A DNA stretch of 64,000 nucleotides from Oxyruncus cristatus. Lineage: Eukaryota; Chordata; Aves; Passeriformes; Cotingidae. Both the position numbers and the translations under genes were made by a program. Positions 36,991-48,904 of this stretch are shown one piece after another (position 1 is the first letter of the stretch; each line of letters opens with the position of its first letter). The notes beneath the pieces were generated by a model. That model searched no databases. It was not told the DNA's origin and saw only the letters and a program-made list of their open reading frames with translations. The stretch is from contig VXAY01006166.1 of assembly GCA_013399855.1 (NCBI GenBank), positions 131,658-195,657 on the forward strand. Reading direction: 5' to 3'.

Positions 36991-39746
36991 GTTTTTCCAT
37001 CTTGTTTTAGGAAGTAGGGTGTTTATTTATCACTTTGTGCAAAAGTTTAAAGTTAAAAATACTCCAGTATTGTTAAAAATATATGAAATTAATACATTTT
37101 GTCAGAATGCTACTTATTTCTCAAGATATTATTGCAAGCTTGAGAACCTCTTGAATTTTTCAGTGAGCTTGAATGGTTGATTGTGTTCTCTTAAGCTCTT
37201 GAGTTGTCGTCCACATCTCGTCTCTCATCAGTACGTACTCAAAAGTATGCTGTATCTTTATCATTGCCACTTACCCTTCAAATGCAGTGAGAGTAGGAAT
37301 AGATAAGTTTGGTTGTTTCTCTTAACTAAAGCAGCTCCTAAAAAATCTATTTTGCAGCAAATATGTCTTAAAAATATTTTCATTAACTCAGATGAAAGCT
37401 TATAAATGAACAAAAATTCAACATGTTTATTTATTAGCCTTGTGTGGGTTTGTTCCCATCCTCAGTGCAGTATATCTGCAGACCAGGAGAAAGAAAATAC
37501 AGTCTCAAAACCTTTAAGACTTGTTTATACTTTCTGTTGCCTTTTATCACTGGAGGAAAACAGAATAGTTTTGTACACTTTTAGAATTATTTATATCTAA
37601 TTTATCTGGCTTCTTAGGTAAAGAGGTGGACTGAGTGATGTTTTCAAATGGCTTGTAGCTTTCTCTTGTTATGATTTCAAAGCATTGTAGGATGATTTAC
37701 ATTGGAGAGGGGTCCAGAAGGCCCACAGTTCCATCCTGTTTTCAGAGCAGTGTCAGCTGTGAGGCTCAAACCAGATTGGTTGGGGTCTTAAAACCTGCAA
37801 GAGTCTACCTGCAGACAGCAGAACCTTGGCATCCGGGAGCACCTCCCCATCCCCCTGCATGTGAGAAAGAGCAAGAATAAATGCAGCACTGCAGTACATG
37901 TCGCTGGTCCTGCAGAACAGGGCAAAAAGATGTATTTCCCTTGGGAAGGTAGTGAGGGCAAGAAAGAAACAGGAAGAAACAATGCTCTCGCCCTTCTCCT
38001 CAACTCCCTGGGTTCCTTCTGCATCAGGTTTACTCCCTCTGTCTTTGACTTTGTTTAAAATGATGTAGCTGTAGAACAAGGTGGAATGAACAGTGTTAAC
38101 GAGATGTTTCAGCTCTTCATGACATGAGCACAATCTCCTGATTTCTCATCTTTTCTACTCTGCACGCGTCACGCAGAGAAGGAGGGGAGTGAAAAATAAG
38201 TTGTGGTGGGGAAAAGACCTGTTGCTGTGGACAGGGACTTGGGGAAAAGAAAGCAGGTTCTCTCCCTACCTGTCCCTGTCAAACCTTTGCAGGTTAAGGA
38301 GCAGCACCCTGCCCTGCTTTCAAAGTGCTACACACTTGACCTTTCTGCTCTTGCCATGACCTCAGTCTATATACCCCTTAAACCTTAATTTAGCCTTAAT
38401 TTACAGCTTTCTTTTCCAGTCTCATCTTACAGGTTCGAGGGCACAGATATGCTTTTTCTTTAGTTATTCTATGCTCTGTTCTTGTCATTGCTGAAAATGA
38501 CACTAAATGCCTGATAGTAATTTGTTAAACCGGTGCAGTGTAACAGTAATTTACTACAGTGGTGCATGATGAAAGAGTGAGGAAGACTGACAGTCATAAG
38601 TCAAGATTTTTCTGCTGTATGATGTCTTTGTAAAACTGATACCTTACAGCCCTCTTTACATCTTCAGACTCCCCTTACATTCTGAGGATATCTTCATGGT
38701 AGGATCCACGGGGCCGGGGACTGCTTATAATGAACTCTGAAGGGTTCTGGCAACATGGATGGCTTTCTCCTCTTAGATTTTGGAGCTGTTTCAGGTTTTG
38801 GGGTTTATTTTGCTGTCACTGGTGCCTGCTTACTGAGGTACCTGAAAAACTACCGATTTCTTTGCTTCCTTATGCGCTCTGGACTCTGTGACATGGAGTA
38901 TGTGATGTGTATGTGATGATAGCAGTTCCTTGCTGGGGCAACTGGCCATTCTGCCTTAATCACAGGGTACTTCAGGTATTTGAGTAAAGTTAAATACTTG
39001 CGGGTTTTCAGTCAAAAACACTTCAAAACCACTTAAGTGGTTTTGGTCACTGGAAAACTACATAAAATACACAAGTCTCGATACTTTAATTGCTGTATGT
39101 TCCTTCTGGTTTTCACTTATTAGGTTTTAAATGTCTTTTATTGATGATTCAAGCTACCTAGGCTGACTTCTGGTCTATTTCAGTGCAGTCTTTTGTGGTA
39201 TAAGACTTGGATAGAAGAAACCTTTCTAAATTTTCCTGTCTTAATCTGTTTACATGCAGACACTTGTGCCGTGGGGCAGGCAGGTGGGCGATGTGGTGTT
39301 CCATTACAGCTCTAAATTAGAGTCCTTTTGTCTCTAAGGGCAAGAAATATTTATTTGGTGGTGTAATTTTAGGCAGCAGGTCTAAAATCGTGTGTTTGAA
39401 GCATGTGTGATGAAAAATGCTTTTTTTTCATTAGTGCAACTGAAATCAGTAAGTGCTTTCTTTGAATTATTTTTAATGCAATTTATTAAACAATAATTGT
39501 GTTTATTTGCAGACAAAATATGCAAAATAGCATGCTCTTCGTACCTTCATTAGTCTGTAAATCCTAAATAAAAGCATTTGTTTTGTAAGCTGTTTTTTTG
39601 AAATTCAAATGTAAAGAATACAGCTGTACTGTACAGGGGCTTAAAGAGTAAGTCTTTAACTGGTGCAATAATTAACATTATTCTAATGTATTCTAAATGT
39701 ATCTTTGGGGATATTTGAATACTTGCAATTTTATCTCTGCTTTTAG

Positions 39747-39910
39747 GGAAATTCAAATGGCATTGCTACAGTGGATGTTTCAGCAGGCTTTGTGGGACTA
39801 GAAAGCTATGTGGAGATACCAGCTATCTTCCTTACGGCATTTGCAACCTATGCGGGACCTTTTCTTTGGGCCGTTCATCTGCTGTGCTACTTAAGTTCTG
39901 AAGTTAGCAG
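39747..39910 (+). CDS. PIGG: PIGG coding exon: penultimate region
   Basis: The 164 bp exon has acceptor CTGCTTTTAG and donor CAG|GTAATC. It starts in phase 0 (joined as FYFQ|GNSNG) and ends two bases into a codon (AG|). The product is GNSNGIATVDVSAGFVGLES, then YVEIPAIFLTAFATYAGPFL, then WAVHLLCYLSSEVS. The GNSN.IATVD.SAGFVGL block is a hallmark shared by PIGG and its PIGO relative. In the mammalian gene as I know it, one more coding exon with the last transmembrane helices should follow. I cannot find that exon in the remaining 24 kb. Confidence 0.96.
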
Positions 39911-42900
39911 GTAATCATGCTTTGAACTGAAGTAATGCTCCTCTGTGTACTGCAGATATAAATACCATCCACAAAGTGTTTATTTCTTTTCAAAAAAACA
40001 GTTTTTGCTCACGTGATTTTTCTCCCTTGGAAGTTAGTTTTCTATTAAGAAAATGCATGTTCTTTTTTCGGTGTGAATTCCTATCACCTAACTCTCCCAG
40101 TATCATTTTGCCTGCAGAAGTTTTGCACTGGGAATATGCATGTACGTTTCACTAATTTTTTTTCTCTGAACGCATTCTCAGTTTGCTGTGCTAAATTACT
40201 TAAAGTTTTGTTACGTTTTTTGTGACAGCATGTTCTGCCTAAAAAACATTCTTCTCGGAACGTATTATGTCAGAGACCTGAGAAGGACTTTTTAAAGTAG
40301 TAGAATAGAATTCAGACTTAACTAACATGATGTTCTTTGAATGTCTGTCCTTCTTTGGCATAGTGACATGCAACGTTTTATGAATAAAACATACTTATAT
40401 TATTGTATGTTACTGGTTATTGCAGTCATTTGTAGATAAAATATTTGTGCTTTGGGTATCTTGTGTGGCGGATAAGTTAAAATAAAATGAGTCGGTGCAT
40501 TAGAGTTTTAAGAAGACAGTTGAAAAATGCTAGGTAATTTAAGAGTGTGCATGTAAAATCCAATTGGACTCTCTAAAATTGTTTTAAACTCGTCGTTCAG
40601 GGTACTCAAAGGGAGTGATGCGGTATGGTAAAATAGACAGAGGAGTTGTGAGTTCTGTATTGTATAGTATCAATACCCAAATTCAGAAAATTGATATATT
40701 TGCACAGAAATAACATTTGACAGTGACTAAATTCTTACTATCTCAGAGCCTTCTCTCTGTTACCTGTGGAATTGAAATGCACTTTTATTTTTACTGATGA
40801 AGAAGATGCCACAGTAGGCTTGGCAGGTGGGATTTTAGACAGTATTTAGTTTATCACAGCTTTTTGCCTTATGCGTTGTCATCCTCTGTAAACCTCTGAC
40901 TCCCTTTTATCTACAGTGTCATCCAGTCTCACCGTGTCAGTGCTTTTTGTTTTTTCACTTTTGTCTTTGCCTTGTTTGTTCTGGGCTACGCCTGCACTGT
41001 GAACTTACGTATGCTGATGTGTGTTCATTAAAGGTGTAAGGAGACAGGATCCCCAGCTGACCCAGCTGCATTGTCTAGTGGAGGTTTTTGAGCCAGCAGG
41101 GACCAGTTCTAACAGATTAAATCCCTGCACAGTCACTGTGTCCATCGTTCTGTATTAACAGGCACCTTTAACAGGTGTTCACAGTGATTAACTTTTATTG
41201 GCTGATTTGTCTGTCCGCTGTATTGCTCTCTAAAGATGTCTAGCACTCTGCTTGGTTGCTGTGGAATTATGCAGCCCAGTGCTGGGCCATTGTGTTGCTC
41301 TAGTAATGCACTCCTTAGCAAAGATTTAGACTCACACTGTAGAACATTATTTCTCACACTGAGGCCAGTTATCTTGAAGTCAGGTTTGCTGTTCTTGAAT
41401 GATGCTTTTGAAAGCCAACCTGTTCATTCTGGTATTTTTTTTGCTTCAGGAGGAGTAGATGTGGAATACACTAATTATTGATGTCTTGATCCTAAGAGAC
41501 AAGAGATCCTTTCCTTGAATTTTCCTTGCTACCTGGTGTCTTGACACCAGACTAAGTTTTAATGCTAATGCTCCTCAGTGTAGCTTTAGTTACTCCTTTG
41601 CTCAATCAATACATTTTTCTAGTATCCAAGCTCTTCAAGTTTTCTCCATTCTTTCAACTCTCTTTAAGAAGGGTGCTCACGTACATATAAAAAGCGCTGC
41701 CACTTGTCTTCCAGGAAATATATGACCCACAAACCTGGTTATTGCTTGCATTCTGTTAACGTCCTCTTTTTCCCAATTCCTTTATACCTCTGCCGTGCTT
41801 TTGTTTAAAACAGTTCAGTATGGTTTCACTGTTCAAAACCATGTTCTTGTCATGTCGGGGGTTTTTTTGGCAGTTCCACTCTCTATTCTGCACTATCACA
41901 CTGTAGGAACTGACACTTCTTGCTTGTGCTTGGAGGACTCTGAGCACAGCAGAGTAAACTGCTCATGCCATTGTCCGGGGAGGGAGGGGAAAAGTGTAAG
42001 AGTTCCCATAATTTAAAGAGCTGCTGTTTTAATGTTGTTTAAAACCTAGACTGCAGACTGTGATGAACACTAACATACAATGAAGAGGAAATGATACAAT
42101 ATAGCATGTTTTTTGAAAGCTCTTCTAACAAAATAATGAAAAACTTTCTGTAACAAAATCTTTGAGTGTTGTCTGTACTTGTTTAATATTGTTTCAAGTA
42201 ATATGCCTCTGTAGCAGTGTTGGTTGTTGTGCTGATGTTTTCTTGGTTGAATTTTTGCAGATTAAAAGCTCAGCTATTAGTGTTGCCAGGTACAGTGCTG
42301 GTTTAACCTGCGCTCAAGTGGGTAGTTATGACCTGTAATATCCACATCACTTATGTAAGTAGAATCCATTGAGCAGCTTGTGTTTGTAGCCATTTTAAGA
42401 TTCCTTTGGGTCAACTGGTAAGGTTGTTTCCTCTACGAAACAGTGCACAAAAGTGGACTGGAATCTCTAGCTGCTGGGACTTACTTAAATTGGTATGTAA
42501 TTCTGCTCAGAACTTGATCTGTATGCTTTTTATTTTACTCTTGTGCTTTGCCATTGCTGTCCAAATTATTGTCTCATTACTTTGTTGATATTCATTGAAA
42601 CCAAAGCTGCAAGTGCAGAAGGCAGAGGTCATCTGCTTCATGTGTGTTCTTAAATATGTGGGAGACTGATCTTAAAAAACGTGCTAGATGCTTGATGTTC
42701 TTTACAAAAGCTTCTTGATAACTCTCTTTTCAGCAATGTGCCTTGGTCAGTGAAATTCAAACCCTTTCCTTTTTAATGTGGTCCTGAGAGCAAGATGAAG
42801 ATCCTTTCCCTGCTGCTTCCAGATGGGAAGATCTAAAAAAATCAGCTGCCCTCATTTGTGGAGTATGCTGAATGGGATCCATTAGATTGCCACAGGATGT

Positions 42901-45900
42901 CATCAGTATTCCTGACCCATCCTGATCTGAGATGAATGGATGTGCCCAGAACCACTCAGCAGTTGGTAGAGCTGTTGCTCTAAAAAGAGGAGTTTGACCT
43001 AGACAGGGAAAACTGATTTTAGGGCAATTTTTGTTTATTGCAACCACTTAGCAGAGCCCATGTGTTTTATGGCTGCATCAGTAGTGTTGGTTTACCAGAG
43101 CTTCTTGCTGAAGTTCTTTGAAGCTGAGTTCCACTGGGCATCACTGCCTAAGGGCAAGTAGACATGTATACCTTTCCTTCTTTCTTCATTTTGCATTTAT
43201 GAAACCAGAGAATACTTGGGTCTGGAGTCCAGCCCTCCTGTCCAAAGGAAGGTCAGCGAGAGCAAGCAGGGAAACTCCAGGGCCTCCTTGAGCAACCTGT
43301 TCCAGTGCATGGCAACACTCGCAGCAACACCTCTGCCCATGAGATATTTATGAACGGTGGTGAGAACCCTGCTGAGCTTACTCTGCTCCAGGCTGAACCA
43401 TCCCAGCTTTCTTAGCCTCCCACTGTATGTCAGGTGCTCCAATCCCTTAATCATCTTTGTGAGCTTTCAGTGGACTCACTTCAGTACACCCATGTCTGTC
43501 TTGTACTGGGGAGCCCACAGCTGGATCCAGAACACCAGATGTGATCCCCCCACTGCTTAGCAGAGAGATAAGATCATCTTTTTCAACCTGCTGACTCTAC
43601 TTTTCCCACTACAGCCCTGGATTGTTTCATGGGAGCATCCCTTGCTCATGCTCAGCTTTTTGTCCAGCAGGAGTAACACATGCCCTCTGCCAAGCTGCTT
43701 CCTAGATGGTCAGCCCCAAGCCTGTTCTGGTGCGTGGGTTTAGTTTTCCCCAGATGCAGAATTTGGCATCTGCCTTTGTTAAACTTCCTGAGTTTCTTGT
43801 CAGTTCGTTTCTGTAGCCCATCTTGAGATGCCCCTGAGTGGCAGCAGACCTGTCTGCAGACCCGCCTCCTGAACAGATCACTCCTCCCAGTTCTGTGTTG
43901 TGTGCAGACTGGCTGAGGGAACACTCTGCCCCGTCACCCAGGTCATTAATAAAGACATTAAACGATATTGGCCCCAGTGTCACATCCTGTTGATCAATAG
44001 TGCCTGGCCTCCAGGTGAACTTTTTGTGCGGTATCTGAATAAATTTCATTCTACCTTGACTGTCCACTTTCCCTAGCCTGGACTGCATCAGTTTGCCTGT
44101 GAGCATGCAGTGAGAGACATTAAGAGCCTACTTGTGAGGTGAAAGTGCATTAAATACGTGTAGCTCATGTATTTTTGGCCAGTGTGGTAAGATGGAATAG
44201 AAGATAAGGAGGTTTTCAGATAATATACATTCTGTGAAAATGTAGTAGGAAGTCCTTAAGTAATTTACTTTCATCTGATCAAAAATGTGAAACTATAAGT
44301 TATTTTCCTCTTATGGAAAGGTAAATATGTTTCCAAAATAATTAAGTGGCATGTGATAGACACTAGCATGGATATAACTGCCACTTTTAATCCTTCAGGC
44401 TCTCCTGAGAAACTTGGCAGCTTAAATGTGATGGGATTTTCACAGATAGAAATAGAAAGAAGAATTCTTTAGGTTCAGTCTCCATGGAAACTGTGCAATA
44501 ACTCTTGAAACTATTTTTGAGACAGGGAGTACTGATTAAACTGATGCCTGAACTTAACCAAGTGTTCTGTGTGTGACTTGCATAAATACCAGGGAGCACC
44601 TCATTCATGTAAAGGGTAGTTTTTGCAGTGACTACTCTATTGCTCTGATCTGAAGTAGAACTTTGTGTTTTTGGATCCTTATGACTGGAAAGGGGCCATG
44701 TTGTTGGATCGTCTGACCTATATTACATGACCTCGCTGTGCAGTACACTCCAGATGGATTCAGTTTTCAAGTTCCTACCCAAAAAAAATTGTCACGTGGG
44801 TGATGTTCACGGTATTCTGTAATTACAACTCTCCAGCTAGGCATCATGATAGTTTTTAGATTACCTGCACACTGGAATCTGTGTTTCAGTTGGTTTAATG
44901 AGTTAAGTGTCAGGGTGAACTGGTGGCTGTTTTCTAGCATTGAAGGCTGCATGCCTGTTGGCTTTTTTTCCTCAGTGATCAAAGTTGTAACAGTGCTTTC
45001 ATGTTAGTAAGTGGCTTTCAGATATTGAAAATGGAAGTTATGCCGAACAGGAGGGTGTTAATAGTTGCATAACTTTAATGTTATACCTTGACTTTCTTAA
45101 TGTGAAATTCCAGCACAGCGAACTTAAGTTTTGCTGTGAATTCTTTTGTAACACTGATCTAAACACAATTAGGAAGGCATGCTAGCTAAAGGAATTTCAG
45201 CAGTTAATATCAGCTTTTGCCATTTTTGGCCTCATGTGTTTGATTCATGGAGTCCCCCATTCACAATCCATGTTAATACATTAACATTAACATTTTTCTT
45301 TCTGGACATAAGCTGGACATGCAGCGAGTGTCTCAATATACTTTTTTTTTCTCAGTCTCAGGCAGAAAGTGCAGCCCTTCTTAAAGAAAAAGGAACTATA
45401 CAAACATTTTTCACTGAACCCTTCAATATTTTATACAAGTAGTTTTTTATTCTTTGGGTTTCACTCCATTCTCTCTTCCTTAGGTTAATTAAAGCTGAAA
45501 AAATGATTACATCTAAGAATATATGCTGCTGCATTCTCTAGAATGGTAATGCTTTTTATCTATTGTGCTGTCAGCAGCCCCACTCTCTAAATAAATAAAA
45601 ACAGTACAGAAGAAGTTATTTACTTGTTTGTAGATGTGCATGGAAATCTGAAGTGGTAAAAAACCCAGATAAAAGTGGGCTGGGGTTTTATTGCCACAAG
45701 CTGGAAGAGTATTTCCTGAGATACTGTCATTGTAGAGGGTGGCTAAAGATTCCTCTTAGACTTAGTTCCTGCTCTGTGGTGGATACCTCTTCATTCATTC
45801 CTTTGTCATATTGGGGAGACACTAACTTTTCCTGTGAGGTTTCCTTCAGGCATCCATGACTTTTAGCATTGAAAAGTGTTTTCTTATTAGAAAGAGATCC

Positions 45901-46871
45901 AGCAAAGTAGGGTTGCCTCTGTTATAAACAAGTGACAAGTTGCTTCAAAGCCATTTGCAAAACAAATGTCATCCTCTTGCTCCATGGTCCACTTTTTAAG
46001 TGGTCTATCACTTTTTTTTTGTGGGTCATATTGAATTGAAAGCGTTCTGAAAATCTTCCTTGTTTCTGCCCAGGCTCTGATTTGAGGTTGTCATGGTTAC
46101 ACTGTCTTCTTCCTCCTGCTCTTCTGGTGTTCATGTGACTTGTAGAAGTATGCTTAGGAGCATATAGCTTAGTTGACTGTACAGTCTTCCAGTTCTCATT
46201 GCATCTGTAAAGCTGCAAACTTTCTCTTAGTCTACCTAGAGTGTGGGTGTGAAGTATCACTTTGCTGTATTTGTCCTTTATTTTTGTTTGCAACCTCTAC
46301 CTTGTGAGACAATATTTCTCTGCCATCGGTGAGATTTCTGAATGCTGCTGGCACAAAAAAGTTCATTAAATGTTATTACACACATGTGCTTGTTGAATAT
46401 GTTAAGAGAATCGACATTTAACAGTGTCGGGCATGAGTAACCTAGGGGAAATTTTGTGATCCAGTGGTAAACACACAGAGTATCCTCAAAGAATAATGAC
46501 AGTCCAGTCAGAAACTGCTAGCAGGACTCTAGAAAGACTTTAACAGCCACTGAAAAGGTGAAAGAATAATGAAAGGAATGCTGGTTAAGCTTTGTGTCTG
46601 TAAATAAACTTATGGCAGTCCTTCCTATTGTTACTGAACCATAGCTACTGGAACATAACAGAGGAAAGGTAACTTCCGTCAGAATTGCAGGATAACAGGT
46701 GGTCATGGGGCATGTTATTTTCAAAAATTGTAGGTACAGGGTACAGAATTTTAGTAAATTCTGGTGAAAGGGATTAGGTTTGCCTGTACTGGCATCTAAG
46801 AATATTTCAATTAGTCCACACACTTGAGTAGAGGAAGGGCTGTGAAGCTTGGTGCTGCTAGAGAATGAAGT
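39911..46871 (+). other. PIGG: Start of the very long last PIGG intron
   Basis: After the GTAATC donor, the sequence to 43.2 kb is AT-rich and ordinary. It includes one hydrophobic splice-flanked open frame at 40917-41031 (see findings). A minus-strand CR1 occupies about 43240-44140, and homology with the 31.8 kb region continues to about 44345. From 44350 to 46871 I see nothing I can name. No terminal PIGG exon is recognisable. Confidence 0.65.
43240..44140 (-). repeat. CR1 LINE fragment, minus strand
   Basis: The reverse complement includes the C-terminal block (MIKGLEHLTYSGRLRKLGWF; SLEQSKLSRVLTTVHKYL) and the reverse-transcriptase spacer (CCAGTTCTGTGTTGTGTGCA near 43890). It also has GGCCCCAGTGTCACATCCTG, corresponding to the QGSVLGP region, near 43970. 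The extreme CR1 3' terminus is missing on the left. The copy is the same kind as those at 14.6 and 31.4 kb. Confidence 0.85.
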
Positions 46872-48904
46872 TGCACTTTCCTGTATGCTTTCCTTCTCTC
46901 TCTCTGACTCACTATCCTTCATTATCCCTTACTTGCTATGCTTTCTCTCTTTCAGTATCCCTTTCATTACCTTGCTTGGTATCCTCCCTATCCCTCTCGT
47001 GCTATCCCCTCACTACCACCACACCACCCTGCCCCAAGCTTCCCTTCTCTCTTAGACACACTTCATACCTCTTTTTTGTACTTTGCCTCTCACTTGCATG
47101 TTCTTTACCTCTCTCCCTCTCGTGCTTGTGGCAAGACAAGACTGCTCCATGTAGACTGAGGAGAGAGACCAGGACAGAAAGCACAGAACTACAAGAGTAC
47201 ATATTTATTCATGCCCCAGCCAAACTGGGGCACCTGGATGTGGTTTTACACAGGGTTGTTATACCTTTGCTCACGCTTCTGTCTTGCTATCCCAGTTTCT
47301 CTCTCTGTCTTGCACTACACCTGTCTTTTCCTCACACTCCCCGCCCCAGCTTTTCCTCTCTCTTGCTTTCCAAGCCCGTCGCATACACTTGCCCTCCTCT
47401 CTCTCATGCCTGTGCTTTCATCATCCCTAATACTTGGATATTCCCTGCCTTTTCTGTATGCAGACTTTTCCCACCTCTCACATGTTTGTGCTTCCCGCCT
47501 CTCATGTGTGTGCTTCCTCTCCTTGCAGTTGCTTACCTTTCTCCCATGGGCTTCCCACTCTCATGCTTCCCTCCCCAGTTCACTTCTACCCCCTCATACT
47601 TCTGTCCCTCTGCAAGCATGCTTCTACCCCGTCTTGTGCTTCTGCATGCACTTTCCTCCTCACACACTTTCTCCCTGAGACTTCTATTTTCATGCCTGTC
47701 CACCATGCTCTTCCCCTCTTCCGTGCTCACTTTCTGCCTCTCCCGGTCATGCTGTCTCCTTCTCACACATACATTCTCCCTGCCTTGTGTGCTCTTTCCA
47801 CTTTCTCAAATGCACTTCTCCCCCTCTCATAGAACCTTCCACCTTCTCTCATGCACTTCCAGCTTCTCTCACGTGCCTCTCTGCCTCTCTCTTGCCCGCT
47901 TCCCTCACTTTTGTGCTCTTCCCGAGGCTGGCACACTTCTATGTCTTTGGGTGCTCCTCTCCTCCTATGTGTGTTCCCATCTTGCAGCTTCCCCCTTGCA
48001 TGCTTCCTGCTCTCGTGCGTGCATTCTCCTTGTGCATGCACTTTCTGCCTCTTACATGCACTGGAACGCTCTCCCTCTCTCACTTGAATGTGCTTGTCTT
48101 TCCTGTGCTTACTTTCTTGTGCCCGTTTGGTCTCAAGTGTGTCTTTGTCTTGTGCATCCTTCTGTCTCTTGTTTTTTCTTTTTGAGCCTTCCTTTCCCTT
48201 CTGTAGCTTTTCTCCTTTCTTGCATGCATTCCTATGCCTTACAGATATTCCAGCTTGCACACGCACTCAAGCACTTTCAAATTCAAATTCCTTGCACTCT
48301 CCCTCTATCCCACCTTAAATCTTTTGCCTGGGTCCTCCTCCTCTCCCACCTCTTCTCTCTGGCATGCCTTTTCTTCCCATAACCCTTCCCTCCCTCGTTG
48401 CCACTTTGCCTCTTTGTCTCTTACTTTCTCTCTCTGTATGCTTTCCAGTCTCTGACAGACTTTCTCTTTCTTTCATGCACTCTCCTTCTCTTAAGCTTGC
48501 AGAATCTCTCTTGTGCTTTCTCCTTCCCACTCGCTCTCTGTACCTTCTGTCTGTATAGCTTTTTCTCTGAATCTGTAAAGGTTCTCCCAGCCATACCCTG
48601 CTTTTGGCTTGTCTTGAACCTGATCTTCGTCCCCCTCAGATTTGCGTTTTCCTTCCCTCAGGGATTTCCTGTCTCTACCTTTGAAGCTTTCTTAAGTCCT
48701 TCCACACACACAGTGGCTTACCCTCCTCTCTTCCCTCTCTCATTGTCTCCCCTTGTTCCTCTTCCCCTTCTCTGTTGTTCCTTCCCCCTTCTCTCCCCCT
48801 CTCACATTCCCTCTCACTCTGAGGCTTCCTTTCTCTTTCTCTCTGCACCCATATTTCCCTCTCTCTGACAACCTTGGCCTTTTTCTAATGTGCTTTGCCT
48901 GTCC
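46872..48904. repeat. Giant CT-rich degenerate minisatellite, first segment
   Basis: The + strand is overwhelmingly C and T. Much of it consists of a loosely repeated unit of about 18-22 bp, approximately CTTTCCCTCTCTCATGTG, with CATG, CACATG or TGCATG as the main purine-bearing landmark. Examples lie at 47470-47530 and 47800-47880. A purine-containing insert interrupts it at about 47128-47262. A long open frame (46865-48382, + strand, 505 codons) crosses it, but it is a consequence of pyrimidine bias. Its product is Leu/Ser/Cys/Phe-rich without domains, and overlapping frames are open too. The segment ends where the CR1 begins. Confidence 0.9.

Larger units (their letters stand above)
29513..39746 (+). 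other. PIGG: PIGG intron, 10.2 kb, with CR1 copies and an assembly gap
   Basis: The intron contains a minus-strand CR1 (about 30708-31780), a plus-strand CR1 (about 32760-34113), a possible relic near 36860-36990, a TA repeat with a 7-N gap (35045-35071) and a GT repeat (34241-34255). The remaining stretches (29513-30700, 31990-32750, 34130-36850 and 37000-39740) are AT-rich. I see no gene there. Short frames such as 37753-38133 show no family resemblance. Confidence 0.75.

Noticed and set aside
37665..37850. Possible CR1 3' end, minus strand
   Set aside because: There is only vague resemblance around GGAGAGGGGTCCAGAAGGCC, and no terminal octamers or following CR1 body could be followed.
42270..42300. 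Mini-exon after TTTTTGCAG as the next PIGG exon
   Set aside because: The frame gives no PIGG-like residues and stops shortly after the putative donor.
47763..48266. Minus-strand Arg/Glu/Lys-rich frames in the array resembling coiled-coil or nuclear proteins
   Set aside because: They are the complement of the CT repeat (GAGA-type codons), and they occur throughout the array wherever a stop happens to be missing.
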